Of a DNA stretch of 64,000 nt, positions 34,403 to 42,968 are shown in pieces. This DNA is from Streptomyces sp. WMMB303 (lineage in GTDB: Bacteria > Actinomycetota > Actinomycetes > Streptomycetales > Streptomycetaceae). Under the pieces are notes generated by a model, which was not told the DNA's origin, did no database searches, and worked only from the letters and a program-made list of their open reading frames with translations. The stretch is taken from contig NZ_JARKIN010000001.1 in NCBI RefSeq assembly GCF_029351045.1, positions 989,001 through 1,053,000 on the forward strand, written 5' to 3'. Each line of letters begins with the position of its first letter. Positions within the stretch are counted from its first letter, which is position 1. The position numbers were made by a program, and so were the translations under genes.

Positions 34403-36040
34403 ATGACGCACTCCGAGAACACTCAGAACGCCGAGAACACCCGGAACCCCGGGAGCCCCGGGAGCCCCGGGAGCCCCGGGAGCCCCGGGAGCCCCGCGGA
34501 CAGCGTGCGGCGCCCGGGCGGCGGACGCCGGGGCAGCCCGCTGCCGGACCGCAGCACCCTGCGGGCGGACTTCACCGCCTCGCTGGTCGTCTTCCTCGTC
34601 GCCGTGCCGCTGTGCGTGGGCATCGCCGTCGCCTCCGGCGTACCGGCCGAACTCGGGCTGGTGACCGGCATCGTGGGCGGTCTGGTCACCGGGTTCCTGC
34701 CCGGCAGCAGCATCCAGGTCTCCGGTCCGGCCGCCGGGCTGACGGTACTGGTGTACGAGGCCGTGCAGACCTACGGCATCGGCGCGCTCGGCGTCCTGGT
34801 CCTGCTGGCCGGGCTGCTGCAACTGCTGATGGGCCTGCTCAGGCTGGGCCGCTGGTTCCGCGCCATCTCCGTCTCCGTCGTACAGGGCATGCTCGCGGGC
34901 ATCGGTCTGGTGCTGATCGCCGGTCAGCTCTACGCGCTCGTCGACGCCGAGGCGCCCGCGAGCGGCCCGGAGAAGATCCTGGGCCTGGGCGGGCTGGTGC
35001 TGGACACGGCGCGCGACAGCACCGCCGCGACCGCCTTGGCCATCGGGGCCGGGACGGTGGCCGTCCTGCTGCTGTGGCCGAAGTGGCGGGCCGCGGCCCG
35101 GGTGCTGCCCGCGCCGCTGGCGGCGGTGCTGTCGGCCACGGCCGCGACGGCGGTGTTCGACCTGCCCGTCGCACGCGTCGAGGTGCAGGGCCTGCTGGAC
35201 TCCGTCCAGCCTCCGGGCCTGGACGAGTTCGGCGGCCTCGCCTCACTCGGCATGCTGGGCACGGTGCTCGCGTTCACCCTGATCGCCTCGGCCGAGTCGC
35301 TGTTCAGCGCGGCGGCCGTGGACCGGCTGCACGACGGGCCGCGCACCGACTACAACAAGGAGCTGATGGCCCAGGGCGCCGGGAACACCGTGTGCGGGGC
35401 GCTGGGCGCGCTGCCGATGACGGCGGTCATCGTCCGCAGCTCGGCCAACGTCCACGCCGGGGCCAGGACGAAGGTCTCCCGGGTGCTGCACGGCCTGTGG
35501 CTGCTGCTGTTCGCGGCCGCGCTCCCCGCCGCGCTCGGCCTGATCCCGCTCTCCGCGCTGGCGGGCGTCCTGGTCCACGCGGGCTGGAAGCTGATTCCGC
35601 TCCGGGATCTGGGACCGATGTGGCGGGAGCACCGCGCCGAGGCGGTGGTGCTGGCCGTCACGGCACTGGCCATCGTGCTGACCAACATGTTCGAAGGGGT
35701 GCTGCTGGGGCTGCTGATGGCCGTGGTCAAGACCGCCTGGGAGACCTCGCACGTCCACGTCGAGACGGAGGACCCCGGCGCGGGGCGGCCGCTGCGGGTC
35801 ACGGTACTGGGGAACGCCACCTTCCTGCGGCTGCCCAAGCTGCAGGACCAGTTGGAGGCGCTGCCGGCCGACCGGCGCGTCGAACTGTGTCTGGAGAAGC
35901 TGCGGCACATGGACCACGCCTGCGGACTCGCCCTGTCCACCTGGGAAGAGCAGCACAACAAGGCAGCCGCACGCAGCGGTGCCGCCGGCACCGGCACCGA
36001 GGAGCAGCACGGGGAGGACGCTTCTAGCATGAGCCGATGA
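34403..36040 (+). CDS. SulP family anion transporter (probable bicarbonate or sulfate)
   Basis: A 545-residue membrane protein with a SulP core of about 12 membrane segments (residues 55-430), the conserved FLPGSSIQVSGPAAGLTVLV and a C-terminal STAS-like domain (about 455-525). The N-terminal 35 residues include five GSP tripeptide repeats encoded by identical 9-bp units. Coupling to carbonic anhydrase suggests bicarbonate uptake or export, by analogy with BicA-type systems. It overlaps the next gene by 4 bp. Confidence 0.92.
   Translation: MTHSENTQNAENTRNPGSPGSPGSPGSPGSPADSVRRPGGGRRGSPLPDRSTLRADFTASLVVFLVAVPLCVGIAVASGVPAELGLVTGIVGGLVTGFLPGSSIQVSGPAAGLTVLVYEAVQTYGIGALGVLVLLAGLLQLLMGLLRLGRWFRAISVSVVQGMLAGIGLVLIAGQLYALVDAEAPASGPEKILGLGGLVLDTARDSTAATALAIGAGTVAVLLLWPKWRAAARVLPAPLAAVLSATAATAVFDLPVARVEVQGLLDSVQPPGLDEFGGLASLGMLGTVLAFTLIASAESLFSAAAVDRLHDGPRTDYNKELMAQGAGNTVCGALGALPMTAVIVRSSANVHAGARTKVSRVLHGLWLLLFAAALPAALGLIPLSALAGVLVHAGWKLIPLRDLGPMWREHRAEAVVLAVTALAIVLTNMFEGVLLGLLMAVVKTAWETSHVHVETEDPGAGRPLRVTVLGNATFLRLPKLQDQLEALPADRRVELCLEKLRHMDHACGLALSTWEEQHNKAAARSGAAGTGTEEQHGEDASSMSR
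36025..36030 (+). promoter_or_regulatory. -10-like box for a leaderless SDR transcript
   Basis: TAGCAT lies 6 nt before the SDR ATG (36037), within the last codons of the SulP gene. The SDR may therefore also be made from its own mRNA. Confidence 0.4.
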
Positions 36041-36819
36041 CACGATTCGAGGGGTACGCGGCGCTGGTGACGGGCGCCGGGCAGGGCATCGGAGCGGCCG
36101 TCGCACACCGGCTCGCCGCCGAGGGCGCACAGGTGCTGGTCACCGACCGGGATCCGGACCGCGCCGGGCGGATCGCCGCGGACATCCGCGGCAGCGGCGG
36201 CCGGGCCGAGTCCCGCGGTTGCGACGTGACGGACGCCTCGGCGGCACAGGCTGCGGCCGACCGCGCCGCCGAGGCGTTCGGCGGGCTCGACGTCCTGGTC
36301 AACAACGCCTACGCCTGCCACCGGGATCCGGCCCGCTTCGAGGACTGGCAGGAAGCGTCCTGGTACGAGGACTTCGAGGTCACCCTGCACGGGGCCGCGC
36401 GGTGCACCCGTGCCGCGCTGCCCCTGCTGGCCGCGGCCGACGGACGGGGAGCCGTCGTCAACGTGGGCTCGGTCAACGCGGAGCGGCACTTCGGGAACCA
36501 CGCCTACAGCGCCGCCAAGGCCGGGCTGGCCTCCCTCACCCGCACACTGGCCGTCGAGTCGGCTCCGCGCGGGGTGCGGGTCAACCTGGTCGAGCCCGGC
36601 ACGGTGCGCACCGACGTGTGGCGGGAGCGGGCCGAGATGCTGGAGCGCGTCGCCGCGCACTACCCGCTCGGCCGGGTGGGCGAGCCCTCGGACATCGCCG
36701 CCGCCGCGGCGTTCCTGGCTTCCCGGGACGCGGCCTGGATCACCGGGGTGAGCCTCCCGGTGGACGGCGGCCTGCTGGTGTCCAACCTGGCGATGAACCG
36801 CACCATGGCCCAGCCCTGA
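36037..36819 (+). CDS. SDR family oxidoreductase
   Basis: A 260-residue classical short-chain dehydrogenase with cofactor motif TGAGQGIG (residues 13-20), NNA motif (LVNNAYA), catalytic YSAAK and a conserved C-terminal PVDGGLLV. It starts inside the SulP stop codon (ATGA). The substrate is unknown. Its last 80 bp overlap the convergent TPR gene. Confidence 0.92.
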   Translation: MTRFEGYAALVTGAGQGIGAAVAHRLAAEGAQVLVTDRDPDRAGRIAADIRGSGGRAESRGCDVTDASAAQAAADRAAEAFGGLDVLVNNAYACHRDPARFEDWQEASWYEDFEVTLHGAARCTRAALPLLAAADGRGAVVNVGSVNAERHFGNHAYSAAKAGLASLTRTLAVESAPRGVRVNLVEPGTVRTDVWRERAEMLERVAAHYPLGRVGEPSDIAAAAAFLASRDAAWITGVSLPVDGGLLVSNLAMNRTMAQP

Positions 36820-37456
36820 CCGGTCGGCACGTGGCGGCGGCGGGGCCTGCAGGTCCCGGGCCGGGCGCCGCGTCGGCTCGGCCCTCGACGCGCTGCGTGA
36901 GCTGCCGCGCGTACCCGGCCATCGAACGCTGATAGCGCGGCAGGTGCGGCGCGAGGGCCGCCAGCAGGAGAGGCACCGCTTCGCGGGAGCGACCGAGGTC
37001 GGTGAGGGCCAGCGCGAGGACGGCACGCACGGCGTCCTCCAGCGCGACGACCTCGGCCGTCTCGCGCGCCCCGACCGCACCGTCCGTCCCGATGTCGTGG
37101 TCCAGTTCGGCCCACAGCAGCGCGGCGCTCTCCCCTGGCCGGTCCAGGTTGCGCAGCGAGCTGGCCAGTTGGATGACGGCACGGCGGCGCCGCACCCCGG
37201 TCAGTCCGCCGCGCAGCGCCTCCTGGTAGAGCGGGACGGCACGGTCCGGGAGGCCCGTGGAATCGAAGGCGCAGGCCCGTTCGAAGGCGGCCGGGGGGCT
37301 ACCCGCGGGCTGTTCGTCGGCCGGCTCCCCGACCGCGGCGCGGAAACCCTCCGCTCCGCGCTCGGCCACCAGTGCGTCCATCCGCGCCCAGGTGTCGGCC
37401 ACCCGCCGCTCCCAGTCGCCGCCCTCGGTCGTACCGCCCGCGTCCTGTCCGTTCAC
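36740..37456 (-). CDS. Tetratricopeptide repeat protein
   Basis: A 238-residue soluble helical protein with TPR-like repeats (AFERACAFDSTGLPDRAVPL; RAVIQLASSLRNLDRPGESA; AVLALALTDLGRSREAVPLL) over residues 55-195. The C-terminal tail (about 200-238) is low-complexity and lies antisense to the SDR gene. The GTG at 37454-37456 begins a short acidic leader before the helical part. It resembles the TPR_5-type proteins common in streptomycetes. Partner unknown. Confidence 0.82.
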   Translation of the reverse strand: MNGQDAGGTTEGGDWERRVADTWARMDALVAERGAEGFRAAVGEPADEQPAGSPPAAFERACAFDSTGLPDRAVPLYQEALRGGLTGVRRRRAVIQLASSLRNLDRPGESAALLWAELDHDIGTDGAVGARETAEVVALEDAVRAVLALALTDLGRSREAVPLLLAALAPHLPRYQRSMAGYARQLTQRVEGRADAAPGPGPAGPAAATCRPVRAGPWCGSSPGWTPAGRRPPGGSPR

Positions 37457-37560
37457 GCCGACAGCTTCACCCGCCGCGCGGCCGGTGGCCAGGGGCGATC
37501 GGTCCGGCCCGGCGGGACCGGGTGCGGCGGGCGGAAGCGGACCTCCGTCCGCCACACCGG

Positions 37561-37591
37561 CCGCTGCCGCGGCGGGACACCGCGGCAGCGG
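37561..37591 (-). terminator. Terminator hairpin after the M23 peptidase
   Basis: CCGCTGCCGCGG (37561-37572) pairs perfectly with CCGCGGCAGCGG (37580-37591) with a 7-nt loop, 2 bp beyond the stop codon of the peptidase gene. Confidence 0.8.
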
Positions 37592-37593
37592 GG

Positions 37594-38646
37594 TCAGACG
37601 TGCACGCCGCGGCTGCGCAGCCAGGGCAGCGGGTCGACCCCCGAACCGACGTCGGGAGTGACCCGGACCTCGAAGTGCAGGTGCGGTCCTGTGGAGTTGC
37701 CGGTGCTCCCGGACAGTCCGATCTGCTCGCCCGCGTGCACCCGGGCACCCTGCCGGGTCTGGATCCGCGAGAGGTGCGCGTACTGGGTGTAGTAGCCGTT
37801 GGGGTGCTTGATGACGATGTGGTTGCCGAACGGCCCGCCGCTGCCGGTCCGTACGACGGTCCCGGCCCCGACGGCCAGCACCGGAGTGCCGGTCCCGACC
37901 GCGAAGTCCTGGCCGGTGTGGCTGTGCGCCCAGCGTTTGCCGGCCGAGGCGAAGCCCGCGGACAGGGTGTATCCCTCGACCGGGGCCACCCACTTCGCTT
38001 CCTCGCCGCCGGAGCGGAGCGCGGCACGGGTGATCGGGCCGGCGGCGCGCGCGGCCCTCTCCTCGCGCGCTTCCCGGGCCCGCTCCCCGGCCTGCGTCAG
38101 CCGCCGTTCGACGGCGCGCTGCGCGCGTCGCCGCCGGTCGGCCTCGGCCCTCAGCTCGCCCAGCACCGTTCGCCGGTGCGCCCGCTGACGGTTCAGCTGC
38201 CGCTGGACCGTCTCCGTGGCGCGCAGCAGCCGGTGGAAGGCGTGGTCGCCCTGGTGCTGGGCACGGAGCTGGTCGAAGAGGGTGTCCGGCGATCCGGTCG
38301 TCAGCAGCCGGGTGGCCGGGGCCCAGCCGCCCTGCTGGTACTGCCTGCGGGCGACGGCGCCGAGCTGCCGGTGCAGCCGCCGCAGCCGGTGCTCCGCTCT
38401 GCTGACGGCGCGTTCGGCCCGGGCGACCGCCGCCCGCTGCGCCGCCACTTTACGCGTGGCGGCCTCGTAGCGGGCGGCGGCGGCCGCGGCCTCCCGGTAG
38501 AGCGCGGGCAGCGGCCGCGCGGCCTCGGCGACACCCTTCGCGGGGGCGGTTCCCGCGGCCTGCGGTGTGCCTCCGGCGAGTACCGCGGCACACACCAGCG
38601 CGGCCAGCGGAGCCGCCGCCCGTCTCTTTCGTACGGCCTCATTCAT
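37594..38646 (-). CDS. Secreted M23 family (LytM) peptidoglycan endopeptidase
   Basis: A 350-residue exported protein with a signal peptide (residues 1-33), a long coiled-coil region (about 45-205, rich in Ala, Arg and Glu), then a LytM domain (about 225-345). Zinc and catalytic residues are in HSHTGQDFAVG and GPHLHFEVR. The layout resembles EnvC/NlpD-like hydrolases that cut cell-wall cross-links or activate amidases. Confidence 0.93.
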   Translation of the reverse strand: MNEAVRKRRAAAPLAALVCAAVLAGGTPQAAGTAPAKGVAEAARPLPALYREAAAAAARYEAATRKVAAQRAAVARAERAVSRAEHRLRRLHRQLGAVARRQYQQGGWAPATRLLTTGSPDTLFDQLRAQHQGDHAFHRLLRATETVQRQLNRQRAHRRTVLGELRAEADRRRRAQRAVERRLTQAGERAREAREERAARAAGPITRAALRSGGEEAKWVAPVEGYTLSAGFASAGKRWAHSHTGQDFAVGTGTPVLAVGAGTVVRTGSGGPFGNHIVIKHPNGYYTQYAHLSRIQTRQGARVHAGEQIGLSGSTGNSTGPHLHFEVRVTPDVGSGVDPLPWLRSRGVHV

Positions 38647-38831
38647 GGCACGATCGTGCGGCCGGGAACCGCGCGGGAGCCGGTTGGCGAGCGCGGCGCG
38701 CGGGCAGCTTGAGCCGTTCGCCGCAGCGGTCCGTCCTCAGGACGGGTGCATTCCCGCCCGGTGCGCGGGTGCGTCAGTCGTGCCGGGCGGCGGCTGCCCC
38801 GGCCGCCGCCGTCCGCTGCGCGGAGACCGGC

Positions 38832-39206
38832 TCAGCCGGCTCCGCCGCTGCCGAAGGAGCCGCTCTTGCCGGGCTCCCACTTCTTGCGTGTCGGAGGTTC
38901 ACCCGGATGGTGCTCGCGGTCACCCTGATCGTGCACCCCGCTGTGCGGCAGCCGGCGGGTCCCGTCGCGCGGCATCTCGTCCGGCTCGCGGTTCTCGGTG
39001 ATCTCCTCGACCGGGCCGCTGTCGGGCAGGTGCGGCTGCTGATCGGGCTCCGGGAGTTCGGGCTCACGGCTCTTGATCCGGATGCCGAGCCAGACGGCGC
39101 CGATCAGCGCGGCCACGATCAGCAGTCCGATGAGCCCGGGCACCAGACCCACCAAGTGATCGCGGGCGGCGAGGTCCGCCGCCGTTCCGAGGACGTCCGC
39201 GTTCAT
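38832..39206 (-). CDS. DUF6479 family membrane protein
   Basis: A 124-residue protein with one membrane segment (about residues 20-42, LVPGLIGLLIVAALIGAVWL) and a hydrophilic acidic tail containing the conserved ENREPDEMPRDGTRR motif of DUF6479. The Shine-Dalgarno AAGGGGG precedes the ATG. Function is unknown; members are found in streptomycetes. Confidence 0.82.
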   Translation of the reverse strand: MNADVLGTAADLAARDHLVGLVPGLIGLLIVAALIGAVWLGIRIKSREPELPEPDQQPHLPDSGPVEEITENREPDEMPRDGTRRLPHSGVHDQGDREHHPGEPPTRKKWEPGKSGSFGSGGAG

Positions 39207-39338
39207 GTACTCAGCCCCCTTCGGCTCGCGGTGTCAGCACCCGGGGTTTCCGTGGTGCGCGAAAGAAAACCTGGGCAGCGCCGGGGCAGGGGCCCTACGT
39301 GCGGCAGTGGCGACCCTCCGGGCTTGTCGCGCAAGCGG

Positions 39339-40058
39339 TCAGTCCCCGTCCTGCCCGTCCGAGACCGTGCGGCCGTTGACCGCGAGCACCCCGGGAACCG
39401 CCATCAGCTCCCCCACCAGCTCCGGTACCGAGCCGGGCCCCGAGACGGCGAGATTGAGCCTGGTGAGATCCGGCCGCGGTTCATGCATCTGTTCGACATT
39501 CGTCTCGGTCACCACGAAACCGCGCTCCGTGCACAGCTCCAGCACGGTACGCAGCACACCTCTCCCTTCCTCGTAGGTGAGCCGCAGCCGGCCCGGCTCC
39601 ACGCCCGGCAGCCGGTCGCTGAGCTTGGTGAAGCCCCACACCGTGAGGAAGTGCATCGCCACCACCGCCACGGCCAGCAGCGGCAGCCCCGCCCCGCAGG
39701 CCATCCCGACGGCGGCCGAGAGCCAGACGATCGCCGCGGTCGTCAGCCCGCGCACCACGTCGCGGCGGAGAAAGATGACGCCCGCACCCAGGAAGCCGAC
39801 GCCCGAGACCACCTGCGCCGCGATCCGGGACGGGTCGAAGGAGACATCCTCCCTGCCCATCAGATCGGCGAAGCCGTACTTGCTGACCAGCATGAAGAGC
39901 GCGGCACCGATCCCCACCAGCGCATGGGTGCGCAACCCCGCGCTCTTGCGTTTGGCCCGCCGCTCCAGACCGATCAACGACGTCAGGACGAATGCCAGGG
40001 CGAGGTCGGCGAACTGCGGCCAGCCCTGGCCCAGCGAAGAGGAGAACGCGTCGTTCAT
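39339..40058 (-). CDS. MgtC/SapB family membrane protein
   Basis: A 239-residue protein with five membrane segments (residues 10-150) and the family motif LTSLIGLERRAKRKSAGLRT, followed by a C-terminal ACT-like domain (about 160-235). MgtC proteins affect magnesium and ATP homeostasis; the role in soil actinomycetes is unclear. It is transcribed away from the gas-vesicle locus. Confidence 0.93.
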   Translation of the reverse strand: MNDAFSSSLGQGWPQFADLALAFVLTSLIGLERRAKRKSAGLRTHALVGIGAALFMLVSKYGFADLMGREDVSFDPSRIAAQVVSGVGFLGAGVIFLRRDVVRGLTTAAIVWLSAAVGMACGAGLPLLAVAVVAMHFLTVWGFTKLSDRLPGVEPGRLRLTYEEGRGVLRTVLELCTERGFVVTETNVEQMHEPRPDLTRLNLAVSGPGSVPELVGELMAVPGVLAVNGRTVSDGQDGD

Positions 40059-40128
40059 AAGCGAGATCTAACAGCTCCGGGTGATTTCTCTCGGTAAACC
40101 GGCGATGTGCTGCCGGGGGCGCGCGGTG

Positions 40129-40434
40129 TCATTCGTTCGGCAGCAGGGGGCCCAGTGGCCCGAGGTCGAGATTCAGGTCCTCGGGCGTCAGCCCGAACCG
40201 TTCCCGCAGCAGCTCCATGCGGTCCTCCAGCAGCATCAGCGTCATCCCGATCCGCTCCTCCTGATCCTCGTCGAGATCCCCGACCTCGACCCGGCGGAGG
40301 GCCTGCCGCTCCACCAGCTGCCGCAGCAGCTCCACGATGGTCAGCACCAGCGCGGCCAGGTCCCGCTCGACGGTGTCGGGGTCGAAATCGAGCCGACGGC
40401 CCGCGCCGGTCCTGCTCTCCTGCGCTCGGGTCAC
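40129..40434 (-). CDS. gvpK: Gas vesicle protein GvpK
   Basis: A 101-residue GvpK homolog containing FDPDTVERDLAALVLTIVEL and RQLVERQALRRVE, with VGDLDEDQEERIGMTLMLLE after it. GvpK is an accessory protein needed for vesicle formation. The GTG start overlaps the gvpS stop by GTGA. It is the last gene of the gvp operon. Confidence 0.93.
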   Translation of the reverse strand: MTRAQESRTGAGRRLDFDPDTVERDLAALVLTIVELLRQLVERQALRRVEVGDLDEDQEERIGMTLMLLEDRMELLRERFGLTPEDLNLDLGPLGPLLPNE

Positions 40435-40703
40435 AGCGGCTGCCCTCCCTCCCAGGGCGAGGGGACGTGTGCGTTGACGGAGCTGATCAGGGCCCGCAGG
40501 TCGATCCGGACCAGGTCCACATCGGCGATGCCCAGGGTCAGCGACCCGGTGAGCACCACCCCGGTGCCCAGCAGCCGGTCCAGCAGATCCACCAGCGAGA
40601 CCTGGCGCCGGGCCCACGGCAGACCCGGGTCCACAGCGGCCGGGCCGCTCGGCTCGCGGCGTACCCGCTCGTCCCCGCAGGGCTCGGGGGACGGCGCCGT
40701 CAC
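40431..40703 (-). CDS. gvpS: Gas vesicle protein GvpS (GvpA/J family)
   Basis: A 90-residue GvpA-fold protein whose conserved core is VSLVDLLDRLLGTGVVLTGS, then LTLGIADVDLVRIDLRALIS. It is the paralog normally placed between gvpL and gvpK in streptomycetes, hence GvpS. The N-terminal 30 residues are variable. The GTG start overlaps the gvpL stop codon (GTGA). Confidence 0.87.
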   Translation of the reverse strand: MTAPSPEPCGDERVRREPSGPAAVDPGLPWARRQVSLVDLLDRLLGTGVVLTGSLTLGIADVDLVRIDLRALISSVNAHVPSPWEGGQPL

Positions 40704-41468
40704 GGCCGGGCCTCCTGCTGCGGGGCCGCGAAGGAGTACGGGGCCCAGGGACCGGTCAGCTCGACCCGGACGGTGGAGTCGTGCCCGCCGAGCCGCTCCA
40801 CGCTCTCGACGAACTCCTCCGACCGCTCACGGGGCAGGAGGTAGGCCGCATTGAGCAGATTCTGCCCCGGCACCCCGGACAGCTGCGGGTTCTGCGCGGG
40901 GTACTCCCGCACGTCCTCGGCCTGCCCGGCGAGGGCCGCGTGGAGCGTACGGCCGAGCTCCTCGGCCGCCTCCAGGGCGTTCTGCCGCGAGGTGACCTCC
41001 TGTCTGCGGCGGCGCAGGAACTCCCGTCCACTGGTCGCCGGCGCCGCGGCGGCCGCGGGTTCCGGCGCACGCTGCGCATAGACCTTGACCCCCCAACTCC
41101 ACCCGGCCCGCAAGCCGGCCGAGTGCCGCCGAGAACTCCTCACGGCCCTCCTCCAGGGCGCGGCGGACCCCGTCCTCGTCCCGGTAGACCGTGGGCAGGC
41201 GCAGCGGCAGGGGGCAGGTGCGGGCAGTGACCGCGTCCACCACCGCCTGGTGGGCCCTGGCCGTCTCCTCCAGCCACGCGAGGTCCTCCAGGTGGGCGCG
41301 GAGCGGCTGCTCCGCGAACTCCGCCTCCGGGACCCGGCTGACCACGGCCGTCAATCCGGCGTGGTGAACGGGGTACGGGGCGGAGCCGCTCACGCCCCGT
41401 ACACCGTCGGGCAGTGACTCCTCGAGGGGCTCGGTCACCGCGTAGACGTACCGCAGCTCACCGTTCAC
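40700..41468 (-). pseudogene. gvpL: Gas vesicle protein GvpL, frameshifted
   Basis: The N-terminal half (GTG 41468 to about 41097: LRYVYAVTEPLEE, VYRDEDGVRRALEEG) and the C-terminal half (41096 to 40700: GREFLRRRRQEV, NAAYLLPRERSEEFVESVER) match GvpL/GvpF but lie in different frames. The break is at GAGTTGGGGGGTC on the minus strand (TT then a G6 run). Removing one T gives the expected EWGVKVY. Either gvpL is inactivated, the base is a sequencing error, or slippage restores the frame. Joined, the product would be about 255 residues, normal for GvpL. Confidence 0.85.
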
Positions 41469-41811
41469 CGCGCTCTCCCTCCAGGCGTTCCGGCTCGCGG
41501 TCCTCCAGTTCGGCGACGCGCCGCCGCAGCCGGTCGTTCTCCTCGGACAGTTCGCGTCGCCGGGCGCTGGAGCTGAGCGCCGGATCGATCTCCCACCAGT
41601 CGATGCCCATCTCCTTGGCCTTGTCGACGGAGGCGACGATCAGCCGGAGTCTGATGGTCAGCAGTTCGATGTCGAGCAGGTTGATCCGGATGTCGCCCAC
41701 GATCACCACGCCCTTGTCGAGGACGCGCTCGAGGATGTCGGCGAGGTTCGCGCTGCTCCCGCTCTCGTAGCGGTCGGGCAGCCTGCTGCTGCCGGGCATC
41801 GGCGTACTCAC
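41458..41811 (-). CDS. gvpJ: Gas vesicle protein GvpJ
   Basis: A 117-residue GvpA-family protein with the core ANLADILERVLDKGVVIVGD and the segment VASVDKAKEMGIDWWEIDP. It is longer than GvpA because of a charged coiled tail (residues 80-117), which marks it as the minor tip protein GvpJ rather than the main shell protein. The GTG start overlaps the gvpZ stop (GTGA), and its end overlaps the gvpL start by 11 bp. Confidence 0.9.
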   Translation of the reverse strand: MSTPMPGSSRLPDRYESGSSANLADILERVLDKGVVIVGDIRINLLDIELLTIRLRLIVASVDKAKEMGIDWWEIDPALSSSARRRELSEENDRLRRRVAELEDREPERLEGERGER

Positions 41812-42968
41812 CGGCGCTCACCCGCCGCGGCGTACTCCTCCTCGGGATCCTCCCGGTACTCGTCCTGACCGTCGTACTCGCCCTCGCCGTCGTACTCGCC
41901 CTCGCCGTCGTGGTCATCCTCGACATCGTGGGGGCCTTCGTCGTCGTACTCGTCCTCGTACTCGGCGTCCTCCGGGTCCCGCGGGCCGTCGTCGTACTCG
42001 TCCTCGCCGTCGTCCTCCGGCTCGGTCTCCTCCTCGGCCTCGGCTGCGAGGCCCTCGGGCTCCTCCGGCTCGTCGTCGTACCCGGCCTCGTCGTCCTCGG
42101 CGCGGCGTTCCTCTTCGGCGACCGCGTCCTCGTGGGTGGTGACGACCTCGCCGTCGCGGATCTCGCCGCGCCAGCCGTCGTCCGCCTCGCCCTTCATCGC
42201 GATGTGGCGGACGTAGTGCTTGAGGTCGAGCCGGGCCCTGCGGCCCTGGGCGCGCCAGATGTTGCCGGTCTTCTCGAACAGGCCCTTGGGGTAGTACTCG
42301 ATCAGCAGGACGACACGCGTGAGGTTGCCGGTCAGCTCAGGGAACGTCACCACGCCCTTCGTGCTGCCCTTGGCGCCCTCGGACGTCCAGGCGATGCGCT
42401 GGTCGGGAACCTGCTCGGTGGTGGCGGCCTTCCAGCTCCGGTTGGACCAGAAGATCTTGGCCTTCCAGTCGGAGGTGGTGTCGTCGGCCACCGTGACGTC
42501 CTGCCCGCCCTTGGTGAAGGAGCTGAAGTCCTGCAGCTGCGTCCACTGGTCGTACGCATCTCTGACGGGCACACCGACATCGACGTACTCCAGGATGACG
42601 ATCGGCTTCTGACCGCCGCTCCCCTTCCGGTTCTTGCCTCCTCCGCCGAACATCCCCTTGATGCCCTCGACGGCCTTGTCCTTGAGGCGACCGCCGCCGA
42701 CCTCCACCGCGGTGCGCAGCGGGCCCTTGCCCTCGGTGATCTTCCGACCGCCTTCCAACGCCAGCCCGGCGAAGCCGAGGCTGTTGCCCTCGGCCACGTC
42801 GTTGAGCTTCCCGGTGGCCTGGCCGAGCTTGCGGCCCAGCCCGGTGAGCAGCTTCTCGGCCTCAGCCATGGCCAGCTCGCGCGCCACGGACTTCAGACGG
42901 TGGGTCGCCCCGGTGTCGAGGCCGCCGGGCGATGTGCCGCCGTCGTTCTGAGTGCGGGTCTCAGCCAT
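41808..42968 (-). CDS. gvpZ: Gas-vesicle-associated SRPBCC protein (GvpZ-like)
   Basis: A 386-residue protein with a helical N-terminus (1-100), an SRPBCC/polyketide-cyclase-like domain (about 115-270: IVILEYVDVGVPVRDAYDQW and DWKAKIFWSNRSWKA) and a very acidic tail (about 285-386) rich in Asp, Glu, Gly and Tyr with repeated EGEYDG units. The position between gvpY and gvpJ matches streptomycete gvpZ. Function is unknown; the SRPBCC fold could bind a hydrophobic ligand. It overlaps gvpY by 8 bp. Confidence 0.82.
   Translation of the reverse strand: MAETRTQNDGGTSPGGLDTGATHRLKSVARELAMAEAEKLLTGLGRKLGQATGKLNDVAEGNSLGFAGLALEGGRKITEGKGPLRTAVEVGGGRLKDKAVEGIKGMFGGGGKNRKGSGGQKPIVILEYVDVGVPVRDAYDQWTQLQDFSSFTKGGQDVTVADDTTSDWKAKIFWSNRSWKAATTEQVPDQRIAWTSEGAKGSTKGVVTFPELTGNLTRVVLLIEYYPKGLFEKTGNIWRAQGRRARLDLKHYVRHIAMKGEADDGWRGEIRDGEVVTTHEDAVAEEERRAEDDEAGYDDEPEEPEGLAAEAEEETEPEDDGEDEYDDGPRDPEDAEYEDEYDDEGPHDVEDDHDGEGEYDGEGEYDGQDEYREDPEEEYAAAGERR

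Noticed and set aside
41458..41811. GvpA, the main gas-vesicle shell protein
   Set aside because: The protein has the extra charged C-terminal tail and position of GvpJ; no shorter GvpA copy is present.
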